Shown here in pieces: positions 54,737 through 64,000 of a stretch of 64,000 bases of DNA. Each line of letters begins with the position of its first letter. The first letter of the stretch is position 1. This DNA comes from Anaeramoeba flamelloides (taxonomy: Eukaryota > Metamonada > Anaeramoebidae). Position numbers and translations under genes: made by a program. The notes below the pieces were generated by a model that saw only the letters and a program-made list of their open reading frames with translations, did not search any database and had not been told where the DNA came from. Location: contig JANTQA010000048.1 of the NCBI GenBank assembly GCA_027625915.1, forward strand, positions 806,001 to 870,000, written 5' to 3'.

Positions 54737-57700
54737 ATGGTTGAATTTATAATCCACTCACCAGAAGAACTTGAAAAACAAACAACAGGATATGTTCCTG
54801 TTCTGGACGAGAAATTAGGAGACGAAACAACAAACACTACACTTATTACCAGTGTACTCGAGGGGATCTTGGAGGAAATTAAAAATGAAGGATGCAATTT
54901 CATTACTAAAAAAAAGAATTTTGATCCTTTATACACCCTGATGAAAAAAGTGGAAAAGCTGACGATTGTTCAAATCTCTCTTTATTATGAAATTCTCACA
55001 AGCTGCTTGTCGCGGTGGCTCAATTCCTTTAGCCAAATTTGCGAGTTAACTTCGACAACCTTGCAAACAAGCACCTCATACGTTGTTGCACCCGACCTAG
55101 ATCGAGAACAATTATTATCCTTTCGAAACATCTTGTACATGGGCATGTATCTCTGTAGTTATTCGATCCAATCGTTCGAAAAAGAAATATTAGATGCCAA
55201 AAATAATAAGAATTTAAATAAAAAAAAAAAAAACAAAACAAGCCTCAACAAAAGAAATAAATATAAGGAGCACAAAACCGAAATTTTGAAAATGCTGACT
55301 GATATTATTAAGCACGAACAATTGGCGTTTTTATGGTCGCTTTCATTAAAGGACTCAAAACCATTTTTTAAGATCGTCTTTGATTTGATCTTTTCCGTCA
55401 TTAAAAATGAGAACTTTTCTTCAAAGAACGAACAAGAAATCCAAAATTTAATTGTTCTTTTAATTGAGAAGATTTTAATCGACAAAAGCAAATTACCCCA
55501 CTTCCTGGAAAACTGCTTCAAGTTGATCCAAGAAAATGAAAAATCTTCACTATCCGCCTCCTTAATTGTGGCAGGCTTAGATTCAATCCAGTTCTATCAA
55601 CTATTGCTACAAGAAATTGGCAATTTGGATCCTAAATTTTTGTCTCAATCAACGGAAACAGCAAACTGCATTAGTCTTTTCTTGTCAAAGGTTTCTACAC
55701 TAAAACCCGATTTGGTCTCTCATAATATTAGTTTGTTAATCCCATTTCTTGATCACCCTTCTTATGTTATTAGGAATGGGATTGTTTTGTCGCTTGGGAA
55801 TTTGCTAATTCATGAAAAAACGAAAAGATTAAATGAGCCCAGCAATAATAATAATAATAACGATCAAAATAAAAACAGCGATCTTGGCATTAATAACAAC
55901 AATAATAATGGTGATCAAAATAATGATAATTTATCAAATGAAGATAATGGCCTTGAAAACCAAACAAAGACAAATGTTAATTCAAACAAAGATCACAATA
56001 AAAGAGATCAATTAATCAATGTATTATTGCCTCGGTTTAGAGACTCGAGTGCTTATGCACGCGCAAGGGTAATTCAAATGTGGTGCCTAGCGCTAACAAA
56101 AAACGCCATCCCTTTAAATAAGATGTGCATTTTAATCAAAAAAGTTGTTGAAAGGTTAAAAGACCGTTCAGCTATCGTAAGGAAAAGAGCTATTCAATTT
56201 TTAACATTGTCATTACAATTTTCGCCATTTAAGCCACCATTAAATTTGATCGAATTCAAATCTCAATTAGATTTACATTTAAAAAAAAAGAAAGAACAAA
56301 GCAAAAACAAGAAAAAAGAAGAAATGATTAAAAAAATCAAAGCAGAACGATCACCAAAGAAAATAAAAACAAAAACAAAAACAGAAACAGATCTGAAAAA
56401 CAAGACAAGAAAAAGAAAAGCAAATGAAATCAGCAAAACAAAAGAAAAGGAAAGGAAAAACGAAGAAGAAGAAGAAGAAGAAGAAGAAGAAGAAGAAGAA
56501 AAAGAAAAAGAAAAAGAAAAAGAAGAAAAGGGAAAAGAAGAAGAAGAAGAAGAAGAGCAAGACGACGAAGAAGAATCTGATGAAAATGATCCAATTTCAA
56601 CATATTTAAAAGACGCGATATTATTTGTTGAAAATATCAGTAAAGCAATCCCATCTTTATTATTATTATTGAATAGTGTCACAAGTATGGATGTTCTTGA
56701 AACTATCCAATTTTTTCAAATTGCAGCAAAATTCAGAGTTAATTCATCAGAACTTGGAATACGTAAAATGCTCTCATTATTAATTGCAAGCAACGAGGAC
56801 TCCATCAAGGAAAAGGTTGTTAGTGCTTATATTGATTTATATTTAAAGCCTGATTTGCCCGTCCAAATGCATAAAAAACAAAAATATAGGATAATCGCAA
56901 GGGGATTAATATCTATGGTCAAAGGAATCACGCTAGGGGAATCGCGGGCTTTGAAGCAATTATTTGCAGAATTACTTGAAGCCAAAGCACTGAAAAAGCA
57001 AATTATAGAATCTGTGTGGCATATTTTCGAAGAAGAAGAAAATAATTTAGAGGTTGTTTGCAACAGTTTGCACATTCTTGAATTAATTTCTCAATCTTTG
57101 CCAAAAATTGTTCTCCCTAAAATTAAATTATTATACACAAAAGCTTTTAGTAGTTTATGTATTAAAGACCGAATTATTGCCTCTCATGCATGCAAATTAT
57201 TAATTTGCATCAATAAAGTCGATTTAAATCAAAGATCGGATCAAAAAATCAATTCAAATTTCGATCCTAATCACAAACTTTTTAGTTTAATTTTTAATTT
57301 TTTAACAATACCTTTAAATTTAGAAAGTGATGAAAATGATAAGGACAACGATGATGAAAAAAAAGAACCAAGTGAGGAATTACTATTAAGCGAACAAAAT
57401 TCCTGGAATACAGCTGCCGAACAAGCAATTAATTTAATTTATAATTTACACCCTTATCCAGATAAATTTGTTCAAGATATAATCTTTGTCAGAATCAAAT
57501 TAATTCAAAAAGAAAATGTCAATTGTTTTGAATTGGCCTGTTTATTATTTCTTGTTGGACACGTAGCTTTGAGGGAATTAGTTTGGATCGAGGAGTGCTA
57601 TTCCAAGATTCAACGATTCAGAAAAATAAATCAAAACAAGAAAGAGGAGAAAAAAAATAAAAAAAATAAAAAAAAAAAAAATAAAAAAAATAAGGGTGGT

Positions 57701-59122
57701 AGTGATGACAACAAGAGTGACAATGTCGATGACGAAGACGAATTAATTAATGGCGGATTTGAAGATGAAGAACTCTTAACAATTTTACACATCAAGGATA
57801 AAGAAATTGTGTTAATGGAAAATCTCGAAAATAATTTATTGGCAAAATTTGGAACTTTATTAATTAAAATTACAAAAAATGAAAAGAATCAATTTGATCA
57901 TCCTATATTAAGAAGGTCTGCAATATTGTCCTTGTGTAAATTTATGATCGTTTCGGAATCCTTTTTCCAAAATAATTTATCTTTACTAATCGATCGAATT
58001 GAAAACGAAAAAGATTTAGTTGCCAAATCCAATATAATCATTTCCTTTGCGGACATGTCTCGAAAATTCCCATCAAAGACTGCCGAGTTGTGTAAAACCA
58101 TTTCCAAACAATTGAGAAACCCCAATAGCCATATTAGAAAGACTTCACTGATGATCCTCACACATCTGATTATCAGCGAAATCATTAAACCAAGAAGTGT
58201 GATTACCAATATTTTGATGTGTCTATTGGATAAAGATACAAGAATATCACAGCTAACAAAATCGTTTTTTTCGGAATTCGCCAAAAAGGGAAACTCCCTA
58301 TATAACAATATACCCGAAATACTGACCTTTCTTTCCAATCGAAAATTGATACACAGTGACTACGAAGAAATAATTTCCTTTATTTTTACCTTTTTAACAA
58401 AGGACAAAGAAATATTCTTGATAATGAAAAAATTAATTAAAAGGTTTGCTTTAGCAAAAGATGAAAGGGTTGCAAAGGAAATTTCCTTTTCACTTACCTG
58501 TCTAAAAATTAAACAACAGCACTTCCCATTTATACAATCATCAATAAAATTATTTGAAGAATTTATCAGAAAATTCGAATCGGTGCAAAATTACTTTTTG
58601 GTAATTATAAAAAAATTAAAACATGGATCAAGCAAAGAATTTAATTTGGAATTAAATGAATTCAAAAATTGGGTAATTGGTGAAGAAAAAACTAACGAGA
58701 ATGAAGAAATGGAGATTGAAAATGATACAGATAATAAAGATGGAATTATTAAAAAAGGCACACCGAAAAAAACTAATGTTAAAAAAAAAGGAAGAGGAAG
58801 AGGAAGAGGAAGAGGAAGAGGAAGAGGGAGAGGAAGAGGAAGAGGAAGAGGAAGAGGGAGAGGGAGAGGGAGAGGAAGAGGGAGAGGGAGAGGAAGAGGA
58901 AGAGGCAAAGGTAGAGGCAAAAAACAACAATTAAAGGAAGAAACTGAAACTGAAACTGAAACTGAATCAGAATCAGAACAAGAATACGAAACAGGGACAG
59001 AATCAGAACCCGAAGAAGATTCTGAAAACGAAACCACATCAGCTGAGTCGGAAATGGAATCAGAATCTGGGAATTCTGAATCAGATTCAAATGAAAATCT
59101 TTCTTCAGAAGAAAGTGATTAA
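54737..59122 (+). CDS. Condensin complex subunit 1 (CAP-D2)
   Basis: Single exon of 1461 residues, close to the usual CAP-D2 length once the low-complexity insertions are removed. The N-terminus HSPEELEKQTTGYVPV (7-22) matches the CAP-D2 start. HEAT-type repeats follow, for example LLPRFRDSSAYARARVIQMW (about 430-450) and VVERLKDRSAIVRKRAIQFL. The diagnostic C-terminal domain at about 1050-1270 includes AKSNIIISFADMSRKFP, NPNSHIRKTSLMILTHLI and DKDTRISQLTKSFFSEFAKK. CAP-D2 is the HEAT subunit that, with CAP-G, CAP-H and SMC2/4, loads condensin on chromatin to compact mitotic chromosomes. Insertions: Asn-rich 369-418, K/E-rich with poly-Glu 515-612, Lys-rich 964-988. The tail is unusual: an Arg-Gly dipeptide array at about 1353-1395 and then an acidic Ser/Thr-rich end. 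CAP-D3 is less likely because of the N-terminal motif. Confidence 0.93.
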   Translation: MVEFIIHSPEELEKQTTGYVPVLDEKLGDETTNTTLITSVLEGILEEIKNEGCNFITKKKNFDPLYTLMKKVEKLTIVQISLYYEILTSCLSRWLNSFSQICELTSTTLQTSTSYVVAPDLDREQLLSFRNILYMGMYLCSYSIQSFEKEILDAKNNKNLNKKKKNKTSLNKRNKYKEHKTEILKMLTDIIKHEQLAFLWSLSLKDSKPFFKIVFDLIFSVIKNENFSSKNEQEIQNLIVLLIEKILIDKSKLPHFLENCFKLIQENEKSSLSASLIVAGLDSIQFYQLLLQEIGNLDPKFLSQSTETANCISLFLSKVSTLKPDLVSHNISLLIPFLDHPSYVIRNGIVLSLGNLLIHEKTKRLNEPSNNNNNNDQNKNSDLGINNNNNNGDQNNDNLSNEDNGLENQTKTNVNSNKDHNKRDQLINVLLPRFRDSSAYARARVIQMWCLALTKNAIPLNKMCILIKKVVERLKDRSAIVRKRAIQFLTLSLQFSPFKPPLNLIEFKSQLDLHLKKKKEQSKNKKKEEMIKKIKAERSPKKIKTKTKTETDLKNKTRKRKANEISKTKEKERKNEEEEEEEEEEEEEKEKEKEKEEKGKEEEEEEEQDDEEESDENDPISTYLKDAILFVENISKAIPSLLLLLNSVTSMDVLETIQFFQIAAKFRVNSSELGIRKMLSLLIASNEDSIKEKVVSAYIDLYLKPDLPVQMHKKQKYRIIARGLISMVKGITLGESRALKQLFAELLEAKALKKQIIESVWHIFEEEENNLEVVCNSLHILELISQSLPKIVLPKIKLLYTKAFSSLCIKDRIIASHACKLLICINKVDLNQRSDQKINSNFDPNHKLFSLIFNFLTIPLNLESDENDKDNDDEKKEPSEELLLSEQNSWNTAAEQAINLIYNLHPYPDKFVQDIIFVRIKLIQKENVNCFELACLLFLVGHVALRELVWIEECYSKIQRFRKINQNKKEEKKNKKNKKKKNKKNKGGSDDNKSDNVDDEDELINGGFEDEELLTILHIKDKEIVLMENLENNLLAKFGTLLIKITKNEKNQFDHPILRRSAILSLCKFMIVSESFFQNNLSLLIDRIENEKDLVAKSNIIISFADMSRKFPSKTAELCKTISKQLRNPNSHIRKTSLMILTHLIISEIIKPRSVITNILMCLLDKDTRISQLTKSFFSEFAKKGNSLYNNIPEILTFLSNRKLIHSDYEEIISFIFTFLTKDKEIFLIMKKLIKRFALAKDERVAKEISFSLTCLKIKQQHFPFIQSSIKLFEEFIRKFESVQNYFLVIIKKLKHGSSKEFNLELNEFKNWVIGEEKTNENEEMEIENDTDNKDGIIKKGTPKKTNVKKKGRGRGRGRGRGRGRGRGRGRGRGRGRGRGRGRGRGRGRGKGRGKKQQLKEETETETETESESEQEYETGTESEPEEDSENETTSAESEMESESGNSESDSNENLSSEESD
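58789..58912 (+). repeat. Homopurine (AGAGGN)n array coding for (RG)n
   Basis: About 120 bases of almost only A and G, built on AGAGGA/AGAGGG hexamers, in frame with the condensin gene. Homopurine runs of this kind can form triplex DNA and change length by slippage. Confidence 0.9.
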
Positions 59123-61125
59123 ATTTTTATATTTTTAAATTAAATAAAAAAAAAAAATTATATTATTTATATTTTTTTTTATTTTAAATGACAATGTTAA
59201 TGTAATTCACTAGTTTTTAGAGTTTATTATTATTATATATTATTTTGTCCAAAAAAGCCAAGGATTTTTGAAATAAGAATAATTTTTAAAAAAATCATTA
59301 ATTTTGCATAGGATGTACAATAACAGGATCAGATAAGGAATTGTATACAATTATTTAACGTTTTGAAAAACCCGGAATTGATCAGTGTTCTGGTGTGCTT
59401 TAAATTTTCTATATATATATATTAGGATGCCACATAAAAAAATAAAAGAAATTTTGATTATAACTTTTGAAGGGATTGGTTCATCCATGTATTCATCTAT
59501 AATAAAAATAAGTCACAATTGAGAATAAATTATATTTCTGATACATGGCTGAAATGGATCTAAAAAAGTTATTAAATATAATATTGAACAATAAATTCTT
59601 CCATTTTTTTTTTTTAAGGTTTTTTTAATTAAAAATTCTAGTGTTAGTAAATTATTTTTTTTTATTAATTGTCTATCCAAGGGAAAAGGTAAAAACAATA
59701 AAAATACCCGGAAGTAGAAAATATTCGAAATTTATTCAAAGTCTTTATATTTTATTGAAAATAAACTTTTTAGGGTGTTTTTTTTATTATTTTATTCTTT
59801 AACATTACTAATTATTGATATTTAAGGAAAATGATTAATTTTCTTATGATTTACAAAAAAATCAATCATTTTTCAAAAATAAAAAATTATTACAATATGT
59901 TACTGATTCACTTTATTTTTTTTGGAACAAAATCATAATAAAGAAAGAACCAAGTTTAAAAATATATTTTTACATTAAAAAATAAAAACAACGTTTGATG
60001 AATTTTAATTCGAATAATATAATTTATGATATTTTTTTTTTTAATTTTTAGGTTTTTTGGAAAATTTTATACATATTCTTTCAAAAACCATTTATTTTAC
60101 AAAAAAAAAACAAATTGAATCAGGAACAGTTGTTAATTCAACCGATTCACTTTGTTAAACTGAAATTGTTCGGAAATAAAATTCATTTTTTAATAAATAA
60201 TTAGGTCTAATATTTTTGTGATAAAAAATAGATAACAAATTTACAGAAATTTTATAACGTGTTCAAACCTTTTGTGATAAAAATAAATTGAAAAAGTGAG
60301 TTAATATATTGTTTAAAATAAAATCTTTATTATTTTAGAATTTTGCAAAATTTGAAAATTTTTAATTTTTGAGTATTTTCCGAGTGTTTTCAAGAATTTC
60401 CTTTTCAAAATGAAATATCGTAACTAAAAGAATAAATTTCCAATCTATAAAAAATACTTTTTAGAATACCCAAAATTAGCTATTTTTTCATTATCTAAAA
60501 TTAAAATTAAATAAATTAAATTTCATAATAGTTGGCCCAATTTTTTTTTACTTTTTTCTATTTTATTTTGAGACCAAAAAAAAAAATATTTCTAGTGTAT
60601 AGAACTGAATATTATAATATTAATTTTTTATTAAAATCGATAACTTCTATTTATAAAAATATTTATTTTCAAAATTTGATTTATAATGAAACAATGATTT
60701 TGAAATATAGTTTACTTGATTTCTAATTAGGAATATTTAGCAATCAATTTGGATTTATATTCATAAGTCTTAAAAAATAAATTTAAATTTGCACATTTAA
60801 CACAAGCAGAAAAAAAAGGGGAAAAGTCAAAAATCAATTAATACTCTTCATATTAATATTAAATAAATCAATTTATTTGTAATTGTGAAAAATATATATT
60901 TATGTGAATCAAATTGTAAAATAATATATTATACAATTGTAAATAAAAATCTATAAAAAAGTTTTGTTTTAGAAGTATACACATAAGACTTTTAATCTTA
61001 TTAATCAAATTTATGAAATTAAGTTAACTTGTTGAGACGTGAATCAAAAATTTTTTTTTGATAAAACTTAAGCTAATCAAGTAATAATAATAATACAACA
61101 TTCAAATAAAAAATACTCAAAATAG

Positions 61126-61161
<36 letters not shown>

Positions 61162-61794
61162 CTACACCCCAAAAAAAACTAAAAATTGAAAACTGATCAA
61201 ATACCTAGGATTTAAAAAATTCAAAAAACTAAATGAAAAAATTAAAATAAATAGAGTTTCTATTTAACTTTTTCTTGAAAACATTTTTTGCCAAAATCAT
61301 TGAATTCACACTAAAATTATGTATATTTTTATATAAAATATATTATTTAAACTCATTTACTAAAACAAATTCTAAATTATGGGAATTTTATTTTTACATA
61401 GGGAATAATTTGATACTGGCATGTTTTTTTATTTTTAAATGGTAAAATTTAAAAAAAAGTTTAACTAAAAAGATAAACTCTCTGGAAAATAACCTAATTC
61501 AATATTTTAACTTTTTCTTTGATTTCAAAATTTTCTCAACCCCAATTTTTCAAAAAAAAAAAAAAAGTGCACAGAAATTTCAAAAATATTTTCGATATTC
61601 AAAAGTTGAGTGTGTATTTATTCTAAAAAATTATTCCAGTGGTTAATTGAATTAAGTTGAAAAGCTAGATTTAGAAAAATATTAATCAGAAAAAAGTGGT
61701 GCTTAATTTTATTAAGGACATATATAAACTTGTTTGAAAATTTTCAACATAAAAAAAAAAAACATTTAACAGAATCGTTATAATAAAATTTCAT

Positions 61795-62030
61795 TTATTT
61801 TTGTAATAATTATCAATTTTGTAAAATATGAAAACCATTTTTTCATCTCTTATGTTGATTTTTTCATTTCATTTTTTGAATTACATAATCTATTTCAACA
61901 ATAAAATCATTTTTTCTGGTTGAATGCTAGTATCGAAAAGTGAGTTCTTCAAAACAGAATCACCTAAATAATATTCATTATTGATAGTATCTAATCTTGG
62001 ATCTATTATAAGTGTTAAGAGAATTTAAAC
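61795..62030. mobile_element. T2 element, copy 4, partial
   Basis: Shares AAAATATGAAAACCATTTTT, CATTTTTTGAATTACATAAT and AGTTCTTCAAAACAGAATCA with copies 1 and 2. Left end is lost; T12 begins 26 bases to the right. Confidence 0.55.
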
Positions 62031-62055
62031 TAACCATTTTGGAAAAAAAGTTAAA

Positions 62056-62454
62056 CACGAAAATAAAGTGAAACACTGTTTTTTATTGGGGACATTACTG
62101 TCAATTCAAAAGTAAGATCAATTAATAAAAGAATAAATAAATAAATAAAGAAAAAATGAAGTATCCAACAAAATAACAGTTTTTTTAATAATATCTTTTG
62201 ATATTGGTTATTCTTCGATTGATCAATTATTACAAATTTTGTTCAAAAAATTGACTTTTTTTGCTGATCTCCAAAATAACCCATGGGATTTCTATATGAA
62301 AGTAGACTTAAATTGTATTTTTTGGATTTATTTGAATATAGTATTATGAATTATTATTTGAAGTTAATTAGTTTTTCATGTTATTGTTTTTATTTTGTAT
62401 TCTAAGGTTTCAGTAATGTCCCCAATGAAAAGCTGTGATTCACTATTTTCACTG
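62056..62454. mobile_element. T12: inverted-repeat element
   Basis: Inverted arms of about 45 bases (left CACGAAAATAAAGTGAAACA...ATTGGGGACATTACTG, right CAGTAATGTCCCCAAT...TGATTCACTATTTTCACTG), 16 innermost bases identical. No coding frame inside. Single copy here. Confidence 0.8.
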
Positions 62455-62569
62455 TTTCAATATTTTTACACAATGGTAAACTATTTTTTAAAAATTTTGA
62501 CTCACTTTATGATGTTAATTTAATTTTTTTTTGGGATTATCCATTATTTTTAAAATAAATATGAATCTA

Positions 62570-63336
62570 TCAAATATTCCATGAAATACCCGAAAATCGA
62601 AAATACTCGAAATTTTTTTAAGGACGAAAAAACACTTTTTGAACAACTTCTATCAAACTCTGTTGCCAATATACTCAGTATAAAGGTAAATTTGGCTTTT
62701 ATTTTTGAAAAAAAAATTTTTTTACTGAAAATATCAAAATTCAAAAAATTTAAATTTTAGGGAATGGTATTCAACCCATTTTGTATGAAAGGAATAAGTA
62801 TCCTAGATGACTGTAACATTTCTGATAATTTCAAAATCGTATTTAACTAAATGAGGTAAAATGTACTTGAATTGAAAATTTCTAATTCTGTATCATTACC
62901 TATAATTTTGTAATCTTAAATACAATCTAAAAATAACAGAGTAATATCTAATCACACAACACATACCCATACCCTACATAAGGTGACCCAAGCCAAACTT
63001 TATTTAACTTCCCATTCCATAAAAGGAACTGGTTTAACCAAAACATACAAACTCAACCAATACCAATACCTTGACATACCTATACACTTACCATACCAAT
63101 ACCTATACACTTACCCTAATATATACCAACAATTACATAAATATACTCAAAAGCTACCAAAACCTCTTTAGAGTAGTTTAAAGTAGAAAATTCAAAAAAA
63201 AAATATTTTGTCTAAAAGTAAAATTGTTATTTTACCATTAAACTGAGTATATTGGCACTCGGGAATCTTAGAAGTTGTACTTAAAGTATTTTTATGTCGT
63301 TAAATAATTATCGGGTATTTTCGGGAATATTTCAAA
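62570..63336. mobile_element. T13: inverted-repeat element with C-rich core
   Basis: Left arm 62570-62690 and right arm 63215-63336 pair imperfectly, best over GCCAATATACTCAGT, ACAACTTCTA and AAATATTCC...AAATACCCGA. The core holds a G-poor, C-richer segment at 62955-63172. No transposase seen. Confidence 0.7.
62955..63172 (+). repeat. G-poor segment with ACCAATACCTATACACTTACC words
   Basis: About 215 bases with very few G on this strand, containing near-repeats such as ATACCTATACACTTACC at 63077-63115. The complement reads as GGTATNGGTA words. A 62-codon open frame across it (62983-63171) is a by-product of the missing G, not a gene. Confidence 0.6.
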
Positions 63337-63394
63337 CACCCATAAATATTTTCAATTGTTTCCCTAATAAAAAACCTTTTATTATAACATCTAT

Positions 63395-63617
63395 AAGCTA
63401 AATTTCAAAAATAGGGGCAGATTTTTCATCAGAAAAAAATTTTAACAATTGTGTTTTTTTTTTTGAATATTAATGTATTTTACCAAGGTGTTTAGAGATA
63501 ATAACCAATATAGATTAATAAATAAAAATATAGTGTAATCATTTTATTTTTTGAAAGACAAATGAAAAAAGTGAAGAAATTATAATAAAGTTTGCCACTA
63601 CTTTTGAAATTTGGTTT
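63395..63617. mobile_element. T4 element, copy 2, inverted
   Basis: Complement of 39961-40181 by eye: starts AAGCTAAATTTCAAAAATAG and ends with the complement of AAACCAAATTTCAAAAGTAG. Confidence 0.8.
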
Positions 63618-64000
63618 ATTACATTTTGTTTACAAATTTCCTTTTATATGATAATTTTTTCAATATTTTGTAAAAAAAAAAATCCTTATAACAGGCTTAT
63701 AACATGTCATAAAAAACTTTTTTTATTAGGGTTTGGATCAAAATCATTTTGACTAATTTAACAAATTTTTATTTTGCTTTTTCAATTTTTTTTTCTTTTT
63801 TATGTTTCTTTTTTCATTTTCTTTTTCTCTTTTTTATGTTTTTTTACTTTACTTTTTTTTTTGCTAAAGATCAGGTGGAAAAAAAGGGATCTTCGAAAAG
63901 ACAAATAATCACTATGAAAATTGAGAATATAGAATCTATTTTAAAATATATTTTCATTATTATCGAAAAACTTATTTTTAACTTTTTTTCTGTGAAAGTT

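Larger units (their letters stand above)
59123..64000. other. Intergenic region right of the condensin gene
   Basis: No gene seen. Contains T2 copy 4, T12, T13 and T4 copy 2, and a TA microsatellite at about 61128-61157. A possible worn inverted pair at about 59695-59745 and 60360-60410 (AATACCCGGAAGTAGAAAAT against a weak complement) resembles T13 ends but is not secure. The last 230 bases are T-rich with TTTTTCTTTT words. Confidence 0.5.

Noticed and set aside
56263-56682. Long antisense serine- and phenylalanine-rich frames under the condensin gene
   Set aside because: They mirror the poly-Glu/Lys repeats of the coding strand and have no coding-like composition.
58591-59090. Antisense LPLPLP and FLFLFL frames under the RG array
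   Set aside because: By-products of the AGAGGA hexamer repeat.
59695-60410. Further T13-like element
   Set aside because: The inverted pairing of the two ends is weak and may be chance in A+T-rich DNA; mentioned only as a possibility.
62983-63171. 62-codon frame rich in Y, Q, L and P
   Set aside because: Open only because the strand lacks G; the text is periodic and lies inside T13.
1-64000. tRNA, rRNA, snRNA or CRISPR
   Set aside because: No GGTTCGAATCC-type B box, no conserved rRNA words and no regularly spaced direct repeats were seen.

Overview
The window is extremely A+T-rich eukaryotic DNA with short introns bounded by GT(A/T)-AG, lysine/glutamate/asparagine-rich proteins, long intergenic spaces and many short inverted-repeat transposons. 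It looks like a free-living protist. The low-complexity E/K/N insertions, the PAS relic and the expanded membrane and small-GTPase genes would fit an anaeramoebid (Metamonada), but that placement is an inference from style, not from a marker gene.

Six genes can be read. From left to right: a decayed PAS-domain gene (1681-3352, +); a lysine-rich nuclear-type protein whose 5' end is unresolved (4728-5532, +); a Rab5-like small GTPase in six exons (14302-6378, -), whose DTAG motif lies on a 10-base microexon; a GPR180/TMEM145-type seven-helix receptor in seven exons (17390-27125, +); a secreted, membrane-anchored parallel beta-helix protein in three exons (37744-30627, -); an intronless ABCF3/GCN20-type ATPase (44346-47156, +); and an intronless condensin subunit 1/CAP-D2 (54737-59122, +). 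The Rab, receptor and beta-helix models were assembled by joining exons across introns of up to 5.4 kb, checking reading phase at each junction.

Most of the remaining sequence is made of small transposons. I count several dispersed families (named R1 and T1-T13 here) with two to six members in this window alone, most with terminal inverted repeats, some nested in one another. The three genes with introns carry these elements inside their long introns (Rab intron 5, receptor introns 3 and 4, beta-helix intron 1), which is why those introns are 10-50 times longer than the short ones (86-170 bases). The two housekeeping genes (ABCF3 and condensin) have no introns. A fragment of a non-LTR retrotransposon zinc-binding tail lies at 40198-40425. 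No tRNA, rRNA, CRISPR or virus-like gene was seen.

Functionally the genes are unrelated to each other: endosomal traffic (Rab), a GOLD-domain seven-helix membrane protein, a cell-surface beta-helix protein, translation control (ABCF3) and chromosome compaction (condensin). Coordinates of repeats are by eye and may be off by a few bases to a few tens of bases at weak ends.
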